A stretch of DNA of 64,000 nt. Source: Planktothrix agardhii NIES-204 (GTDB lineage Bacteria > Cyanobacteriota > Cyanobacteriia > Cyanobacteriales > Microcoleaceae). The notes beneath the pieces were generated by a model, which saw only the letters and a list, made by a program, of their open reading frames with translations, made no database searches and had not been told where the DNA came from. Below are positions 55,213 to 64,000 of the stretch, in pieces. Positions within the stretch are counted from its first letter, which is position 1. The number at the start of each line of letters is the position of its first letter. Position numbers and translations under genes: made by a program. The stretch spans positions 3,645,001-3,709,000 of the forward strand of contig AP017991.1 in assembly GCA_003609755.1 (NCBI GenBank), given 5' to 3'.

Positions 55213-56139
55213 TTATGAAGAAGATAAAATATCTTCTAGGGCAGGTTTAACCGTCGGATATTGATAATTAAAATTGTAGGATAGGGTACGTTTAGGTAGG
55301 ACTTGTTGACCTTCGAGAATGACTTGGGCGGCATCTCCTAATAATATTTCCAGGGCAAAATCAGGAACCGGAAGCCAAGACGGACGATTGAGAACTTCCC
55401 CTAAAGCATGACACAATTGCCCCATTCTAACGGGGTTGGGAGCCGTGGCATTTAGTACCCCTTCGATTTGAGAATTGGTTAAACTTAATAGGATTAAATT
55501 AACTAAATCCTCTCGATGAATCCAAGAAAACCACTGTTCTCCCGAACCTAATGGCCCCCCGGCAAACATTCTAAAGGGAGTTAGCATTTTTCCCAAAGCT
55601 CCCCCCATGGCTAAAACAATCCCCAATCTTAAAATTACTAAACGAGTTCCGGTTTCCTTAACCTGTTGGGCTGAGGTTTCCCAAGCTAGACAGACATTGG
55701 CTAAAAAATCCTGTCCAGAGGGACTATGTTCATCAAATAGGGCGGTTTCGCTGGTTCCGTAATAGCCAATCGCCGAAGCACTAACCAGGACACTAGGTTT
55801 AGAATTAGCTTGTGCGATCGCTTCGACTAATTTTTGGGTAGCCGTAGCCCGACTTTCTAAAATTTCCTGTTTGCGTTGCGGTGTCCATCTTTCATCGGCA
55901 ATTCCCGCCCCGGCTAAATTCACCACCCCATCACATCCCGAAATCACCTGTTGCCAAGTACCGGATATGGTGGGAGTGTAACCAATAATTTCTAACTGGG
56001 AATAGACATAACTGGAAAATACCCGTTTTGCCCGCTCTGGATGCCGGGTGAGAACTAATACCGAATGTCCTTGCTGTTGGAGTCGTTCGACTAAACGACT
56101 GCCGACAAAACCTGTTGCTCCTGTAACTGCTACTTTCAT
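55213..56139 (-). CDS. TIGR01777-family NAD-dependent epimerase-like protein
   Basis: About 308 residues from the ATG at 56139-56137 (MKVAVTGATGFVGSRLVERL); the frame is open for 45 more codons upstream but without resemblance. TGATGFVGSRL is the Rossmann NAD(P)-binding motif; VSASAIGYYG and FSWIHREDLVNLI are typical of TIGR01777 proteins, with a C-terminal DUF1731-like end (LPKRTLSYNFNYQYPTVKPA). Plant relatives affect chloroplast division, but the bacterial function is not established. It diverges from the DUF3352 gene. Confidence 0.88.
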   Translation of the reverse strand: MKVAVTGATGFVGSRLVERLQQQGHSVLVLTRHPERAKRVFSSYVYSQLEIIGYTPTISGTWQQVISGCDGVVNLAGAGIADERWTPQRKQEILESRATATQKLVEAIAQANSKPSVLVSASAIGYYGTSETALFDEHSPSGQDFLANVCLAWETSAQQVKETGTRLVILRLGIVLAMGGALGKMLTPFRMFAGGPLGSGEQWFSWIHREDLVNLILLSLTNSQIEGVLNATAPNPVRMGQLCHALGEVLNRPSWLPVPDFALEILLGDAAQVILEGQQVLPKRTLSYNFNYQYPTVKPALEDILSSS

Positions 56140-56272
56140 TATTAATGGCTGAATACTCGCACCTTTGTCTTTAGAGTTTAACAAATCTTTAGCCATTCCC
56201 CCGATAGGGTAACAAGCTAACATAGAGGGAATTGTCTGAAACCCTGGGTGATCACCCCGCTTAAAAATCATC

Positions 56273-57916
56273 ATGCTGATCCGAAAAAAATCTAAGCTGC
56301 TTTTGGCCGTGGCAGCCCTAACTGTATGTGGGAGTGTCGCCGCCGCCTTTTACTTAACAACTCAGAGGTACAAAGCCTATAGTCCCCTAGAAAGTGGCAA
56401 ACTTGTGCCTGATGAAGCAATTATGGCAACTTATGTGTCGGCAACACCTCAAGTTTTATCAGAATTACAAAATTTTGGCACACCGGAAGCTCAAGCATTA
56501 GTCAGTCGGGGAATAAAAATTTTTCAACAACAGAGTTTAGCTGGGGCGACGATTAATTTTAATCAGGATATTCAACCTTGGATCGGTGGGGTGATGGTGG
56601 CTTTACTTCCTACTGATGGAATTAAATCCGCAACAGATGCCCAGTTATTAATGGTTGTGGGAATTAAAAATAAATGGAAATCTTGGCAATTTGCCCAAAA
56701 ATTAAAGGCTTCATCGGAGGTTAAATCTCAACAGAGTCAATATCGAGGGGTGACTCTATCGAGTTATACCGAAAAAACGGGAAAACAATATAACGTGGCG
56801 GTGATCAATAATCAGGTGGTAATTGCGGCTAATCCTGAAACCGTGAAACGGGCGATCAATACCTTCATGGGTTCTCCTTCCTTGGTCAGTTTATCGGGAA
56901 AATCTGACCTGTTTTTTCAAAGTGCAAATCTTGCTAATCCTTTAGTGACGGTGTTTATTACCGATTATGATCGGTTAACGCAGGATTTAAGTAGCACTTG
57001 GCCAGAAGTTTTGAGTTTATCCGGTCAATCTATATCTTCCCTGAAACCCATTCAATCTATGGTAATTGGAGTTGGGGTAGAAGGGGATGGGATGCGCTTA
57101 AAAGCGATGGCTCAGTTACGTCCCAATGGCAAGGTATCCCAACAACCACCGGAATTTGGGAAAATGATCGATCGTTTCCCCAGTGACACCCTGGCTCTGG
57201 TAAATAGTCATGATCTGCATCAAATTTGGTTACAGTTTTTAACTTTGGGGGAAAATAACCGGGATTTGAATAAGATAATTAGTCAAATTCGTTTGGGACT
57301 GCAAGCAATTAATTTAGATGCGGATAGGGAGGTGTTTGGCTGGATGGATGGGGAGTTTGCCTTGGCTGCGATCGCTTCTGAAAAAGGAGTATTAGCGTCC
57401 TTGGGATTGGGGGGAGTTTTGTTAATTGAAACTAGCGATCGCCCCGCCGCAGAAATAATGTTAAATAAACTCAATACTCTGGTTGCCGGGGGCAATCCTC
57501 CGATTAATATTGAACAACGGAGTTTATCTGGAATTGAGGTGACAGAATGGAATGACCCAAAACAGGGAACACTATTCGGACATGGCTGGTTAAGTCCTAA
57601 TGTGATTTTTGTTGCCTTTGGGGGGCCAGTGGTGGAAGCCATGACTCAGAATCCCACCAATCCCCTGAATCACAGCCAACGATTTCAAGAAATTAGCAAA
57701 TCTCTACCCAGTTCTCACCATAGTTATGTCTATTTGGATATTGAAAAAATTACTTCTTGGGCGATGGGATATCTATTAGCATCTCCGGCGATCGCCCTTC
57801 AACCCAATAGAATGACTATACTAAATTCAATTCGAGGTGTGGGAATTAGTGCCAGCTTTCCCGATCCTTCGCAGGTTGAGGTAGAAATGCTATTGGTACT
57901 CAAACCCAAAACTTAA
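56273..57916 (+). CDS. DUF3352 family membrane-anchored protein
   Basis: 547 residues. An N-terminal signal anchor (KLLLAVAALTVCGSVAAAFY) is followed by a soluble region typical of cyanobacterial DUF3352 proteins (LVPDEAIMATYVSATPQVLS; NDPKQGTLFGHGWLSPNVIF). No catalytic motif recognised. The bulk should lie in the periplasm or lumen. It is separated by 133 bp from the divergent epimerase gene. Function unknown. Confidence 0.82.
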   Translation: MLIRKKSKLLLAVAALTVCGSVAAAFYLTTQRYKAYSPLESGKLVPDEAIMATYVSATPQVLSELQNFGTPEAQALVSRGIKIFQQQSLAGATINFNQDIQPWIGGVMVALLPTDGIKSATDAQLLMVVGIKNKWKSWQFAQKLKASSEVKSQQSQYRGVTLSSYTEKTGKQYNVAVINNQVVIAANPETVKRAINTFMGSPSLVSLSGKSDLFFQSANLANPLVTVFITDYDRLTQDLSSTWPEVLSLSGQSISSLKPIQSMVIGVGVEGDGMRLKAMAQLRPNGKVSQQPPEFGKMIDRFPSDTLALVNSHDLHQIWLQFLTLGENNRDLNKIISQIRLGLQAINLDADREVFGWMDGEFALAAIASEKGVLASLGLGGVLLIETSDRPAAEIMLNKLNTLVAGGNPPINIEQRSLSGIEVTEWNDPKQGTLFGHGWLSPNVIFVAFGGPVVEAMTQNPTNPLNHSQRFQEISKSLPSSHHSYVYLDIEKITSWAMGYLLASPAIALQPNRMTILNSIRGVGISASFPDPSQVEVEMLLVLKPKT

Positions 57917-57933
57917 TCACGGATTTAAAGGAT

Positions 57934-58073
57934 TATAGCAGGGAACACCGGAACAGTCCCCCAAACCCCCCGTGCACGGGGGGCTAGGGGGGGAGGGAAC
58001 ACCGGAGGAAAAGACTTCACCGTCTAGCTTTGCTGCATCACTCTTTGTCCTAATAGGTCTGGCGACTGCTATA
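57934..58073. mobile_element. MITE-like element, family A copy (inverted)
   Basis: 140 bp with TATAGCA at the left and TGCTATA at the right end. It contains the C-run/G-run palindrome (CCCCCCGTGCACGGGGGG). Its reverse complement aligns with 40819-40967 (TATAGCAGTCGCCA against TATAGCAACCGCCA). No coding capacity. Confidence 0.75.
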
Positions 58074-58151
58074 CAAAGATTACACGGTTGAGAAAGCAAC
58101 AAAACTACTTGGCGAAATCAGTGTAATTCGCCTAAATTAGCGATAATTGAT

Positions 58152-58179
58152 CACTGATAACTGATAACTGATAACTGAT
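58152..58179. repeat. ACTGATA heptamer repeat
   Basis: Three to four tandem ACTGATA units just upstream of the glycosyltransferase gene. Similar units occur near 61235. Confidence 0.85.
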
Positions 58180-58188
58180 TTAAAGCGT

Positions 58189-59427
58189 ATGCGGATACTG
58201 ATTTACTCCTATAACTATTATCCTGAACCGATTGGTATTGCTCCTCTGATGACAGAACTCGCAGAGGGTCTGGTCAGGCGCGGCCATGAAGTTCGGGTAG
58301 TTACGGGAATGCCCAATTACCCAGAACGCCGGATTTATCAGGGATACCGAAATAAGTTATATCTGACGGAAGAACGAAATGGGGTGATAATTCAGCGCAG
58401 CTATATTTGGGTGCGTGGCCCGAAACCCGGATTATTAGATCGTCTGCTACTTGATAGTAGTTTTATGGTGACAAGCATAGTTCAGGCGTTTAACGGTTGG
58501 CGACCTGATATTATTTTTGCTACGGTTCCTCCTTTATTGGTGAGTGTTCCGGTGGGTATTTATGCCTGGGTGCGCCGTTGTCCGGTGATCTTGAATATTC
58601 AGGATATTGTTTCGGAAGCTGCCTTGCGGGTGAAGTTGGTTAATCCCGATGGTATTGTGATTAAAACTGCTAAATTTGTGGAAAAGTTTACTTATGAAAA
58701 AGTAAATCAGATTAGTGTAATTGCGGATGGTTTTGTTGATAAATTAGTGGAAGTCGGCATCCCCAACAATAAAATTGCTTATATTCCGAATTGGGTAGAT
58801 ACTAATTTTATTAAACCTTTATCAAAAACGAATAATTCCTTTAGGATTAAGTATCAACTTGAAGATAAGTTTGTCGTTCTTTATTCTGGAAATATTGCTT
58901 TAACTCAAGGTTTAGAAACGGTGATTAAAGCAGCAAAGTTATTAGGGTCTATTCCTGAAATCTCTTTTGTCATTGCTGGGGAACAGGAGGCTTTACAACA
59001 GTTAGAAAAGATCTGTCAAGAATATAAAACGGAAAATGTTTTATTAATTCCCCTTGAACCAAGGGAAAAATTGCCCGATATGTTGGCGGCTGCGGATGTG
59101 GGATTAGTGGTGCAAAAAAGACGAGTAACGGTTTTTAATCTACCCTCAAAAATTCCGGTTTTATTAGCCAGTGGTTGTGCTATTATTGGCTCTGTTCCTG
59201 ATACGGGAACCGCAAAAGAGGTGATTCTTAAAAGTGGCGGGGGAATTGTGGTACTTCCTGAAGATGCGGAGAGTTTAGCCCAGGCGATTACTGATCTTCA
59301 CAAAAATCCAGCACAATTAGAAGCCTTGGGTAAATCTGGACGAAAATATGCTGAGGAATATTATGGTATTGAACAGGCGTTAGACCAGTATGAACAGTTA
59401 TTTACACAAGCATTAACCCCCGAATAG
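58189..59427 (+). CDS. Family 4 glycosyltransferase (WbuB-like)
   Basis: 412 residues. MRILIYSYNYYPEPIGIAPL is the N-terminal domain of WbuB-like GT4 enzymes; the acceptor side includes VTGMPNYPERRIYQGYR. The donor-binding half has VVLYSGNIALTQGLETVIKA, FVIAGEQEAL and LPSKIPVLLASGCAIIGSVP with an acidic residue pattern typical of GT-B retaining enzymes. It transfers a sugar from an NDP donor in surface polysaccharide synthesis; donor and acceptor are not predictable. It stands alone. Confidence 0.9.
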   Translation: MRILIYSYNYYPEPIGIAPLMTELAEGLVRRGHEVRVVTGMPNYPERRIYQGYRNKLYLTEERNGVIIQRSYIWVRGPKPGLLDRLLLDSSFMVTSIVQAFNGWRPDIIFATVPPLLVSVPVGIYAWVRRCPVILNIQDIVSEAALRVKLVNPDGIVIKTAKFVEKFTYEKVNQISVIADGFVDKLVEVGIPNNKIAYIPNWVDTNFIKPLSKTNNSFRIKYQLEDKFVVLYSGNIALTQGLETVIKAAKLLGSIPEISFVIAGEQEALQQLEKICQEYKTENVLLIPLEPREKLPDMLAAADVGLVVQKRRVTVFNLPSKIPVLLASGCAIIGSVPDTGTAKEVILKSGGGIVVLPEDAESLAQAITDLHKNPAQLEALGKSGRKYAEEYYGIEQALDQYEQLFTQALTPE

Positions 59428-59786
59428 CCTATTTTATGTTTACTGTTTGCGGGCTGAATCAGAAGGATTATCAATGGCTGAAGTTCTTAGGGATTACATT
59501 AAAACCCTCACACCCCCTAAAGGGGGTCGCACTACATCCCACGACTGAAGTGCGTGGGCTTTGTGCGAGGTTGTTGTAAGATCGTAGAGAATCTTCATGT
59601 TAGTATATCAGGAGGTTGAGAAATCAACAGAGGAAATCCACCGGATTCCAGAAAGATTACTATTCTGTTGAATACAAACAATCAAGCTGGAAACTACACC
59701 CAACTAAAAGACAAATTACCTTAACCGATAAAAACATCCCCCCTAGGCTCCCCGTACACGGGGGGTAAACTCAAATTATTGGGTAA
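59428..59786. other. Gene-free spacer with IS200/IS605-like end relics
   Basis: No gene seen. ACCCCCT/AGGGGGT hairpin at 59512-59527; CCCACG at 59538-59543 pairing with CGTGGG at 59553-59558, in the CCCACGACTGAAGTGCGTGG context common at IS200/IS605 ends; and a CCCCGTACACGGGG palindrome near 59752-59765, which belongs to the C-run/G-run family. Confidence 0.6.
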
Positions 59787-61085
59787 ATGGGATATCCAAA
59801 TCTTTTGAAAAAAATTATGGAAAATTCAGAGATTGATTTTTCACAACAGGAACTGGAAGCATTACTCAATAATATTTTAACTGAGTTAGAACAGGGAGAT
59901 TTTCAACAACGATGGGAAGTGAGCAAGATTTTACCCAGTTTAGGAACCCCTGTCTTAGAGCCATTGCTTAATATTTTAAAAGATGAAACGGCTGATATAG
60001 AAATGCGTTGGTTTGTAGCTAGAACTTTGGGTAATTTTAAATCGGAAATCATTATTGAACCTTTAATTAATCTGCTCAAAAATTCTAAATCTGAACCAAC
60101 AGAAGCAGAAATATCCCTACAAGAAATAACGATTATTACTTTATCAAATCTAGGAAATTCAGCGATCGCACCTTTAATTCAATTATTAGAAAAACCCGAT
60201 TCTAAATTATTAGCAACCCAAGCCCTAGCTCAAATTCGCCATTCTGAAACCATTCCCCCCTTGTTAACTGTTGTTAATGATCCAAATTCTAAAATTAGAG
60301 CGATCGCCATTGAAGCATTAGGTAGTTTTCATGATCCGAGGGTGATTCCGATTTTATTAGAGGCTTTAAATGATCCCGTTGCTGATGTCAGAAAACAAGC
60401 GGTAATTGGATTAGGAGTAAGATTAAATTTATTAGAAAATATCAATTTAGTCGAAAAACTTAAACCCTTATTATGGGATATTCGACCGGAAGTTTGTCAA
60501 CAAACTCAACTCGCCTTAGCCCGTTTAAAAACCGATGAAGCTGCTACTGCTCTCTTTGAACAAGTACAATCTCAAAGTGTCCCCATTTCCTTAAAAATAG
60601 ATGGGGTGCGTTCCTTGGGATGGATCGAAACTGCTAAAAGTTTAGATTATTTACAGGAAATTCTCTTGACTTTTGATCCTCAATTCAATCTAAATTCAAA
60701 TCCAGAAACAATAGAAAAAATTACCCTAGTTAGAGAAATTATTCCGTGTATAGGAAGATTTGAAACCTTGGAATTGAGAAAACAAGCCCATCAAATTCTG
60801 GTCAATTTTATTAATAGTAATCATCCGGCAATTTCCGATCCTAAAACAAAACAATTGATTGCATTAGAATTGGGAAAACTAGGATTAATCGAGGCAATTA
60901 ATCCCTTAATTAAGCTTTTGATTGATCCGAATCCCTCAGTACGATTCCATTGTATTTCAGCCTTAAAACAAATTGAGCCCGAACAAACCTATCAATATTT
61001 ACAAAATTTATCCCATCAAAAAGATATTAGTTCTGATATTAAACAAGCAATTCTAATCGCTTTATCGGAAATCAGTAATCAGTAG
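59787..61085 (+). CDS. HEAT-repeat protein
   Basis: 432 residues, made of helical HEAT (PBS-lyase-like) repeats: VLEPLLNILKDETADIEMRW, IPPLLTVVNDPNSKIRAIAI, VIPILLEALNDPVADVRKQA and AINPLIKLLIDPNPSVRFHC are clear units. No catalytic lyase motif is obvious, so it is more likely a scaffold than a phycobilin lyase, although E/F-type lyases share the repeat. The ATG at 59787 is the longest; an ATG at 59817 (MENSEIDFSQQELEALLNNI) is an equally good start. No partner genes adjacent. Confidence 0.82.
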   Translation: MGYPNLLKKIMENSEIDFSQQELEALLNNILTELEQGDFQQRWEVSKILPSLGTPVLEPLLNILKDETADIEMRWFVARTLGNFKSEIIIEPLINLLKNSKSEPTEAEISLQEITIITLSNLGNSAIAPLIQLLEKPDSKLLATQALAQIRHSETIPPLLTVVNDPNSKIRAIAIEALGSFHDPRVIPILLEALNDPVADVRKQAVIGLGVRLNLLENINLVEKLKPLLWDIRPEVCQQTQLALARLKTDEAATALFEQVQSQSVPISLKIDGVRSLGWIETAKSLDYLQEILLTFDPQFNLNSNPETIEKITLVREIIPCIGRFETLELRKQAHQILVNFINSNHPAISDPKTKQLIALELGKLGLIEAINPLIKLLIDPNPSVRFHCISALKQIEPEQTYQYLQNLSHQKDISSDIKQAILIALSEISNQ

Positions 61086-61109
61086 ACACCTGCTATATGT
61101 CTCTACTGA

Positions 61110-61250
61110 TTACCGATAAATGTTTACCAATAACTATTTACTGTTTACTATTTACTGTTTACTGATAACGGATGACTGGTACAGATGCGCCAATAGCCTA
61201 CGGCATCGCTGCGCTCGGGCACGTCTCTACACCGATTACTGATAACTGAT
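61110..61250. repeat. Degenerate TTTACTG/ACTGATA heptamers
   Basis: Tandem TTTACTA/TTTACTG and ACTGATA units upstream of the LysR gene. The piece CACGTCTCTACACCG near 61220 resembles other interspersed repeats. No gene. Confidence 0.75.
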
Positions 61251-61267
61251 GATTGATAATTGTATTT

Positions 61268-62260
61268 ATGCGTTTAGAGCAACTGCAATCTTTTCTGTCC
61301 GTTGCTGAGACTGGAAGTTTTCAACAAGCAGCACGGAAATCGGGTCTAACTCAATCAACAATTAGTAGACAGATACAAGGACTAGAAGAAGAACTCGGTT
61401 TACCCTTGTTTCACCGCACGACTCAAGTTAAATTAACAATTGGGGGTGAACGCTTTTGGCCCTATGCTCGCAAAATTTGCCAAGCCTGGGATAGTGCTAA
61501 AGAAGAACTAGCATCTCTGTTGATGGGAAAACAGCCGGAACTTTGTGTGGCGGTAATTCATTCGGTTTGTTCCTCCTATTTACCTCCGGTTTTACAGAAG
61601 TTTTGTTATGCTTATCCAGAGGTTCAATTAAGGGTAACTTCTTTAGGAAGTGATCGGGCTTTAAAAGTGCTTAAAGATGGATTAGTAGATATTGCTATTA
61701 TTATGAATAATCGTTCTTTTACCGTCAGTGGAGAACTTTTAGTTGATGTTCTGTATCAAGAATCTATTCAAGTATTAATGGCAAGCAATCATCCCTTAGC
61801 CCAATATTCTCAAATTCCTTGGGATGAATTAATTCGTTATCCGCAAGTTGTTTTTAAAGATGGTTATGGAATGCAGCGTTTAGTTCAAGAAAACTTTACT
61901 AAGGCCGGAGCCAAATTAAATGCCGTTTTAGAGTTAAATACATTAGATGGGTTTCGTGGAGTCATTCGTCAGGGGGAACTGATTGCATTATTACCATATT
62001 CTGCCCTAGTAGAAGCCAAAACCGATCCGACTTTGGCGGTTAGAGAATTAGCTTCCCCTTCCAAATCTTCGGCTTCTTCTGAGTTAATGGCTGAGGATGT
62101 AAATACAAATTGGACTCGTGAAGTGGTAATTGTGACCACACCCGATCGAATGCAAATTCCTCCGATCGCCTATTTTTGGCAATTAGTTCATGACTGTATT
62201 CCTAATCAAAGTAATGGCTCAATTCATGCTTTAAATCCTCAAATGCCTCTGTTAAAATAA
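61268..62260 (+). CDS. ntcB: LysR-family regulator, NtcB-like
   Basis: About 330 residues from the ATG at 61268 (MRLEQLQSFLSVAETGSFQQ); a TTG 15 bases upstream is less likely. The HTH ARKSGLTQSTISRQIQGLEE and the effector domain (CVAVIHSVCSSYLPPVLQKF; RYPQVVFKDGYGMQRLVQEN) match NtcB, the nitrite-responsive activator of nitrate assimilation genes, as I recall it. The following TrpD-like and mobA genes fit, since MobA serves nitrate reductase. LysR identity is certain; the NtcB assignment is probable. Confidence 0.8.
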   Translation: MRLEQLQSFLSVAETGSFQQAARKSGLTQSTISRQIQGLEEELGLPLFHRTTQVKLTIGGERFWPYARKICQAWDSAKEELASLLMGKQPELCVAVIHSVCSSYLPPVLQKFCYAYPEVQLRVTSLGSDRALKVLKDGLVDIAIIMNNRSFTVSGELLVDVLYQESIQVLMASNHPLAQYSQIPWDELIRYPQVVFKDGYGMQRLVQENFTKAGAKLNAVLELNTLDGFRGVIRQGELIALLPYSALVEAKTDPTLAVRELASPSKSSASSELMAEDVNTNWTREVVIVTTPDRMQIPPIAYFWQLVHDCIPNQSNGSIHALNPQMPLLK

Positions 62261-62313
62261 CCTTAGCGTAGATTGCTATAGTGGATAATCTTACAATTTA
62301 AAACTTTATCAAC

Positions 62314-63426
62314 ATGAGTGATCGATTTAGGGATTTACTTCGTCAAGTGGGCAGTGGTACTCATACCAGTGAAGCATTAACCCGTTCTCAAGCGGCCGAA
62401 GCCATGAGATTAATACTATTAGAGGAAGCAACTCCGGCTCAAATTGGTGCATTTTTGATCGCCCATCGCATCCGACGCCCGACAGGGGAAGAATTAGCCG
62501 GAATGTTAGATGCTTATGAAGAAATTGGCCCTCAACTTCAGTCGGTGACTTCCGCGCCGTTTGTATTGGGTTGTCCTTATGATGGTCGGTCTCGCACAGC
62601 TCCAATGGCCCCCTTAACCGCTTTAATTTTAGTTACCGCCGGGGTGCAGGTGATTTTACATGGGGGTCAGCGAATGCCCACCAAGGAGGGAATTCCTTTA
62701 ATTGAAGTTTGGCAGGGGTTGGGTTTAGACTGGTCTAAATTATCCCTAGCACAAGTACAAAAGGTTTTTGCAGAATTGGGTTTGGGATTTGTTTATCTTC
62801 CCCAACATTTCTTAGCAGCAGAAAAGTTAGTTAGCTATCGTCGAGAAATTGGTAAACGTCCCCCTTTAGCGACGATGGAATTGATCTGGAAACCCTATTT
62901 AGGACAAGCAACAGTGGTTTGTGGGTATGTACATCCGCCCACAGAAACCATGTTTAGAGAAGCTTTTCATTGGCGTGGAGTAACGGATTTTATTACGGTT
63001 AAAGGGTTAGAAGGAAGTTGCGATTTACCCCGCGATCGCACTTGTATTATTGGGCTACATCAACCGGGTCAACAAACCCAAATAGTTAAAGATCCTACAA
63101 AAATATTAACAAAAAATCCTATCTTAGATGATGTTTTCTTTGAACGGTTATTATTACATCCCCGGGATTATGGATTTGACGGTAGGGAAGTTACTCTGTC
63201 CTCAACTCCGATTTTAATTGAACAAATTCAAACGGTTTTAAAGGGTCAAAGTAGTGAATTTATGAAAGCCACACTGTGGAATGGGGGTTTTTATCTCTGG
63301 CGTTCTGGGGTCTGTCAAGATTTAGAATCGGGATTATCAAGTGTTGAATCCTTAATAACAGAAGGGAAAGTTCAGGCTAAATTGCAGGAGATTCAAAATT
63401 ACTTTTTCAACGGGGATTTGAAATGA
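62314..63426 (+). CDS. Anthranilate phosphoribosyltransferase-like (TrpD2-type) protein
   Basis: 370 residues. N-terminal helices ALTRSQAAEAMRLILLEEAT and AFLIAHRIRRPTGEELAGML are those of the TrpD/nucleoside phosphorylase fold. The region equivalent to the PRPP-binding GTGGD is changed (VLGCPYDGRSRTAPMAPL), so it is unlikely to be the tryptophan-pathway enzyme. Such paralogues are often found beside cyanobacterial nitrate genes; function unknown. It overlaps mobA by 4 bases and follows ntcB by 53 bp, so the three probably form one transcription unit. Confidence 0.85.
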   Translation: MSDRFRDLLRQVGSGTHTSEALTRSQAAEAMRLILLEEATPAQIGAFLIAHRIRRPTGEELAGMLDAYEEIGPQLQSVTSAPFVLGCPYDGRSRTAPMAPLTALILVTAGVQVILHGGQRMPTKEGIPLIEVWQGLGLDWSKLSLAQVQKVFAELGLGFVYLPQHFLAAEKLVSYRREIGKRPPLATMELIWKPYLGQATVVCGYVHPPTETMFREAFHWRGVTDFITVKGLEGSCDLPRDRTCIIGLHQPGQQTQIVKDPTKILTKNPILDDVFFERLLLHPRDYGFDGREVTLSSTPILIEQIQTVLKGQSSEFMKATLWNGGFYLWRSGVCQDLESGLSSVESLITEGKVQAKLQEIQNYFFNGDLK

Positions 63427-64000
63427 ATGATCTATCTATTGCTGCTTTAATTCTAGCTGGAGGTCAAAGTTCTCGCATGGGTGAGGATAAGGCTTTTGTT
63501 CTCTATGAAGGAAAACCCCTGCTTCAGCGAGTTTATGAAGTGGCGGCTATCTGTAGCCAAAAAGTATATATTGCTACACCTTGGCCGAAACGGTATCAAA
63601 CTCTATTAACCGAGGATTACGAAGTTATATTAGAGAAGGAACCGAACCAAGGGCCATTAATCGCCCTATCCCAAGGATTATCAGAAATTCCCTTTGATTG
63701 GATTTGGTTATTAGCCTGTGATTTGCCGCGATTAGAACCCGCTATGATTCAACATTGGCAAACCCGTTTAACCGTTCTCCCCGATACAATTTTAGCCGTT
63801 ATTCCTCAAACCAAGTCCCGTTGGGAACCCCTATGTGGGTTTTATCGCCGTTCCGCCTATGACCATTTACAAGGGTTTATGGCTCCCGGCGGTCGATCTT
63901 TTCAACGCTGGTTAAGCCAAATTCCTGTGGAACCGATTGAGCTATCGGAAGCAGAATCACAAATGTTATTAAATTGCAATAGACCGGACGACTTAAAACC
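63423..64000 (+). CDS. mobA: Molybdenum cofactor guanylyltransferase, cut by window end
   Basis: 192 codons to the window edge. The ATG at 63423 overlaps the previous stop (ATGA). MNDLSIAALILAGGQSSRMG is the nucleotidyltransferase GTP-binding motif, followed by GEDKAFVLYEGKPLLQRVYE and LLACDLPRLEP, as in MobA. MobA attaches GMP to molybdopterin to form the bis-MGD cofactor of nitrate reductase. The frame is open at position 64000, and only a short C-terminus is missing. Confidence 0.9.
   Translation, partial: MNDLSIAALILAGGQSSRMGEDKAFVLYEGKPLLQRVYEVAAICSQKVYIATPWPKRYQTLLTEDYEVILEKEPNQGPLIALSQGLSEIPFDWIWLLACDLPRLEPAMIQHWQTRLTVLPDTILAVIPQTKSRWEPLCGFYRRSAYDHLQGFMAPGGRSFQRWLSQIPVEPIELSEAESQMLLNCNRPDDLK

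Overview
The window looks like chromosome of a filamentous, gas-vacuolated cyanobacterium of the Planktothrix/Oscillatoria type. Evidence in the sequence: gas vesicle genes (gvpG, gvpF/L, gvpK, a gvpV-like gene), clock genes kaiB and kaiC, chlorophyll gene chlM, many GCGATCGC (HIP1) octamers, 7-bp tandem repeats such as GGGTAAT, and AT-rich coding DNA. Genus is an inference. No rRNA, tRNA or CRISPR array was seen.

Layout. 1-7.9 kb: edge of a vWA protein gene, an HTH protein, dnaG, a wrecked rplI (ribosomal protein L9) directly behind dnaG, two divergent coiled-coil proteins of unknown role, and a membrane protein behind thrB. 8-11 kb: a cyclic-nucleotide-binding protein and two divergent glycolytic genes, pfkA and gap1. 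11-26 kb: the most unusual block. Three nearly identical secreted TPR-CHAT protease genes stand in tandem, with 12, 10 and 9 copies of a 40-residue repeat. Each is preceded by a seven-unit 43-bp repeat array. Upstream on the same strand lie a 166-residue protein of unknown function and a Tat-exported orthocaspase. Further upstream are a deletion-fused Doc/DsrE pair and a second, deleted orthocaspase. 26-27.5 kb: a dead tnpB element.

27.5-34 kb: gas vesicle genes transcribed together with a SagB-type oxidoreductase. A clean 2.02-kb tandem duplication doubled gvpF and gvpK and left a gvpG-start::SagB fusion. 34-41 kb: manC and a 1749-residue hybrid kinase. 41-50 kb: housekeeping genes including chlM, map, kaiB, kaiC (no kaiA next to them, and an IS200/IS605-like end between kaiB and kaiC), a kinase-like membrane protein, an orphan HicB and clpS. 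50-52 kb: a C5 methyltransferase/controller/endonuclease module flanked by ~189-bp direct repeats of the 3' end of the neighbouring WD40-DnaJ gene; a deletion has removed the 3' ends of both the methyltransferase and the presumed endonuclease. 53-61 kb: hypE, a TIGR01777 epimerase, a DUF3352 protein, a glycosyltransferase and a HEAT-repeat protein. 61-64 kb: an ntcB-like LysR regulator, a TrpD-like protein and mobA (cut by the window edge), which looks like part of a nitrate-assimilation/molybdenum-cofactor neighbourhood.

Two themes recur. The first is an orthocaspase plus small protein plus TPR-CHAT array that could form one protease system. The second is gene decay by internal deletion (rplI, orthocaspase 2, doc, tnpB, the R-M pair) together with local duplication (CHAT genes, gvp genes, WD40 3' end) and many short mobile repeats. 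All functional assignments rest on reading motifs by eye; no database search was run.
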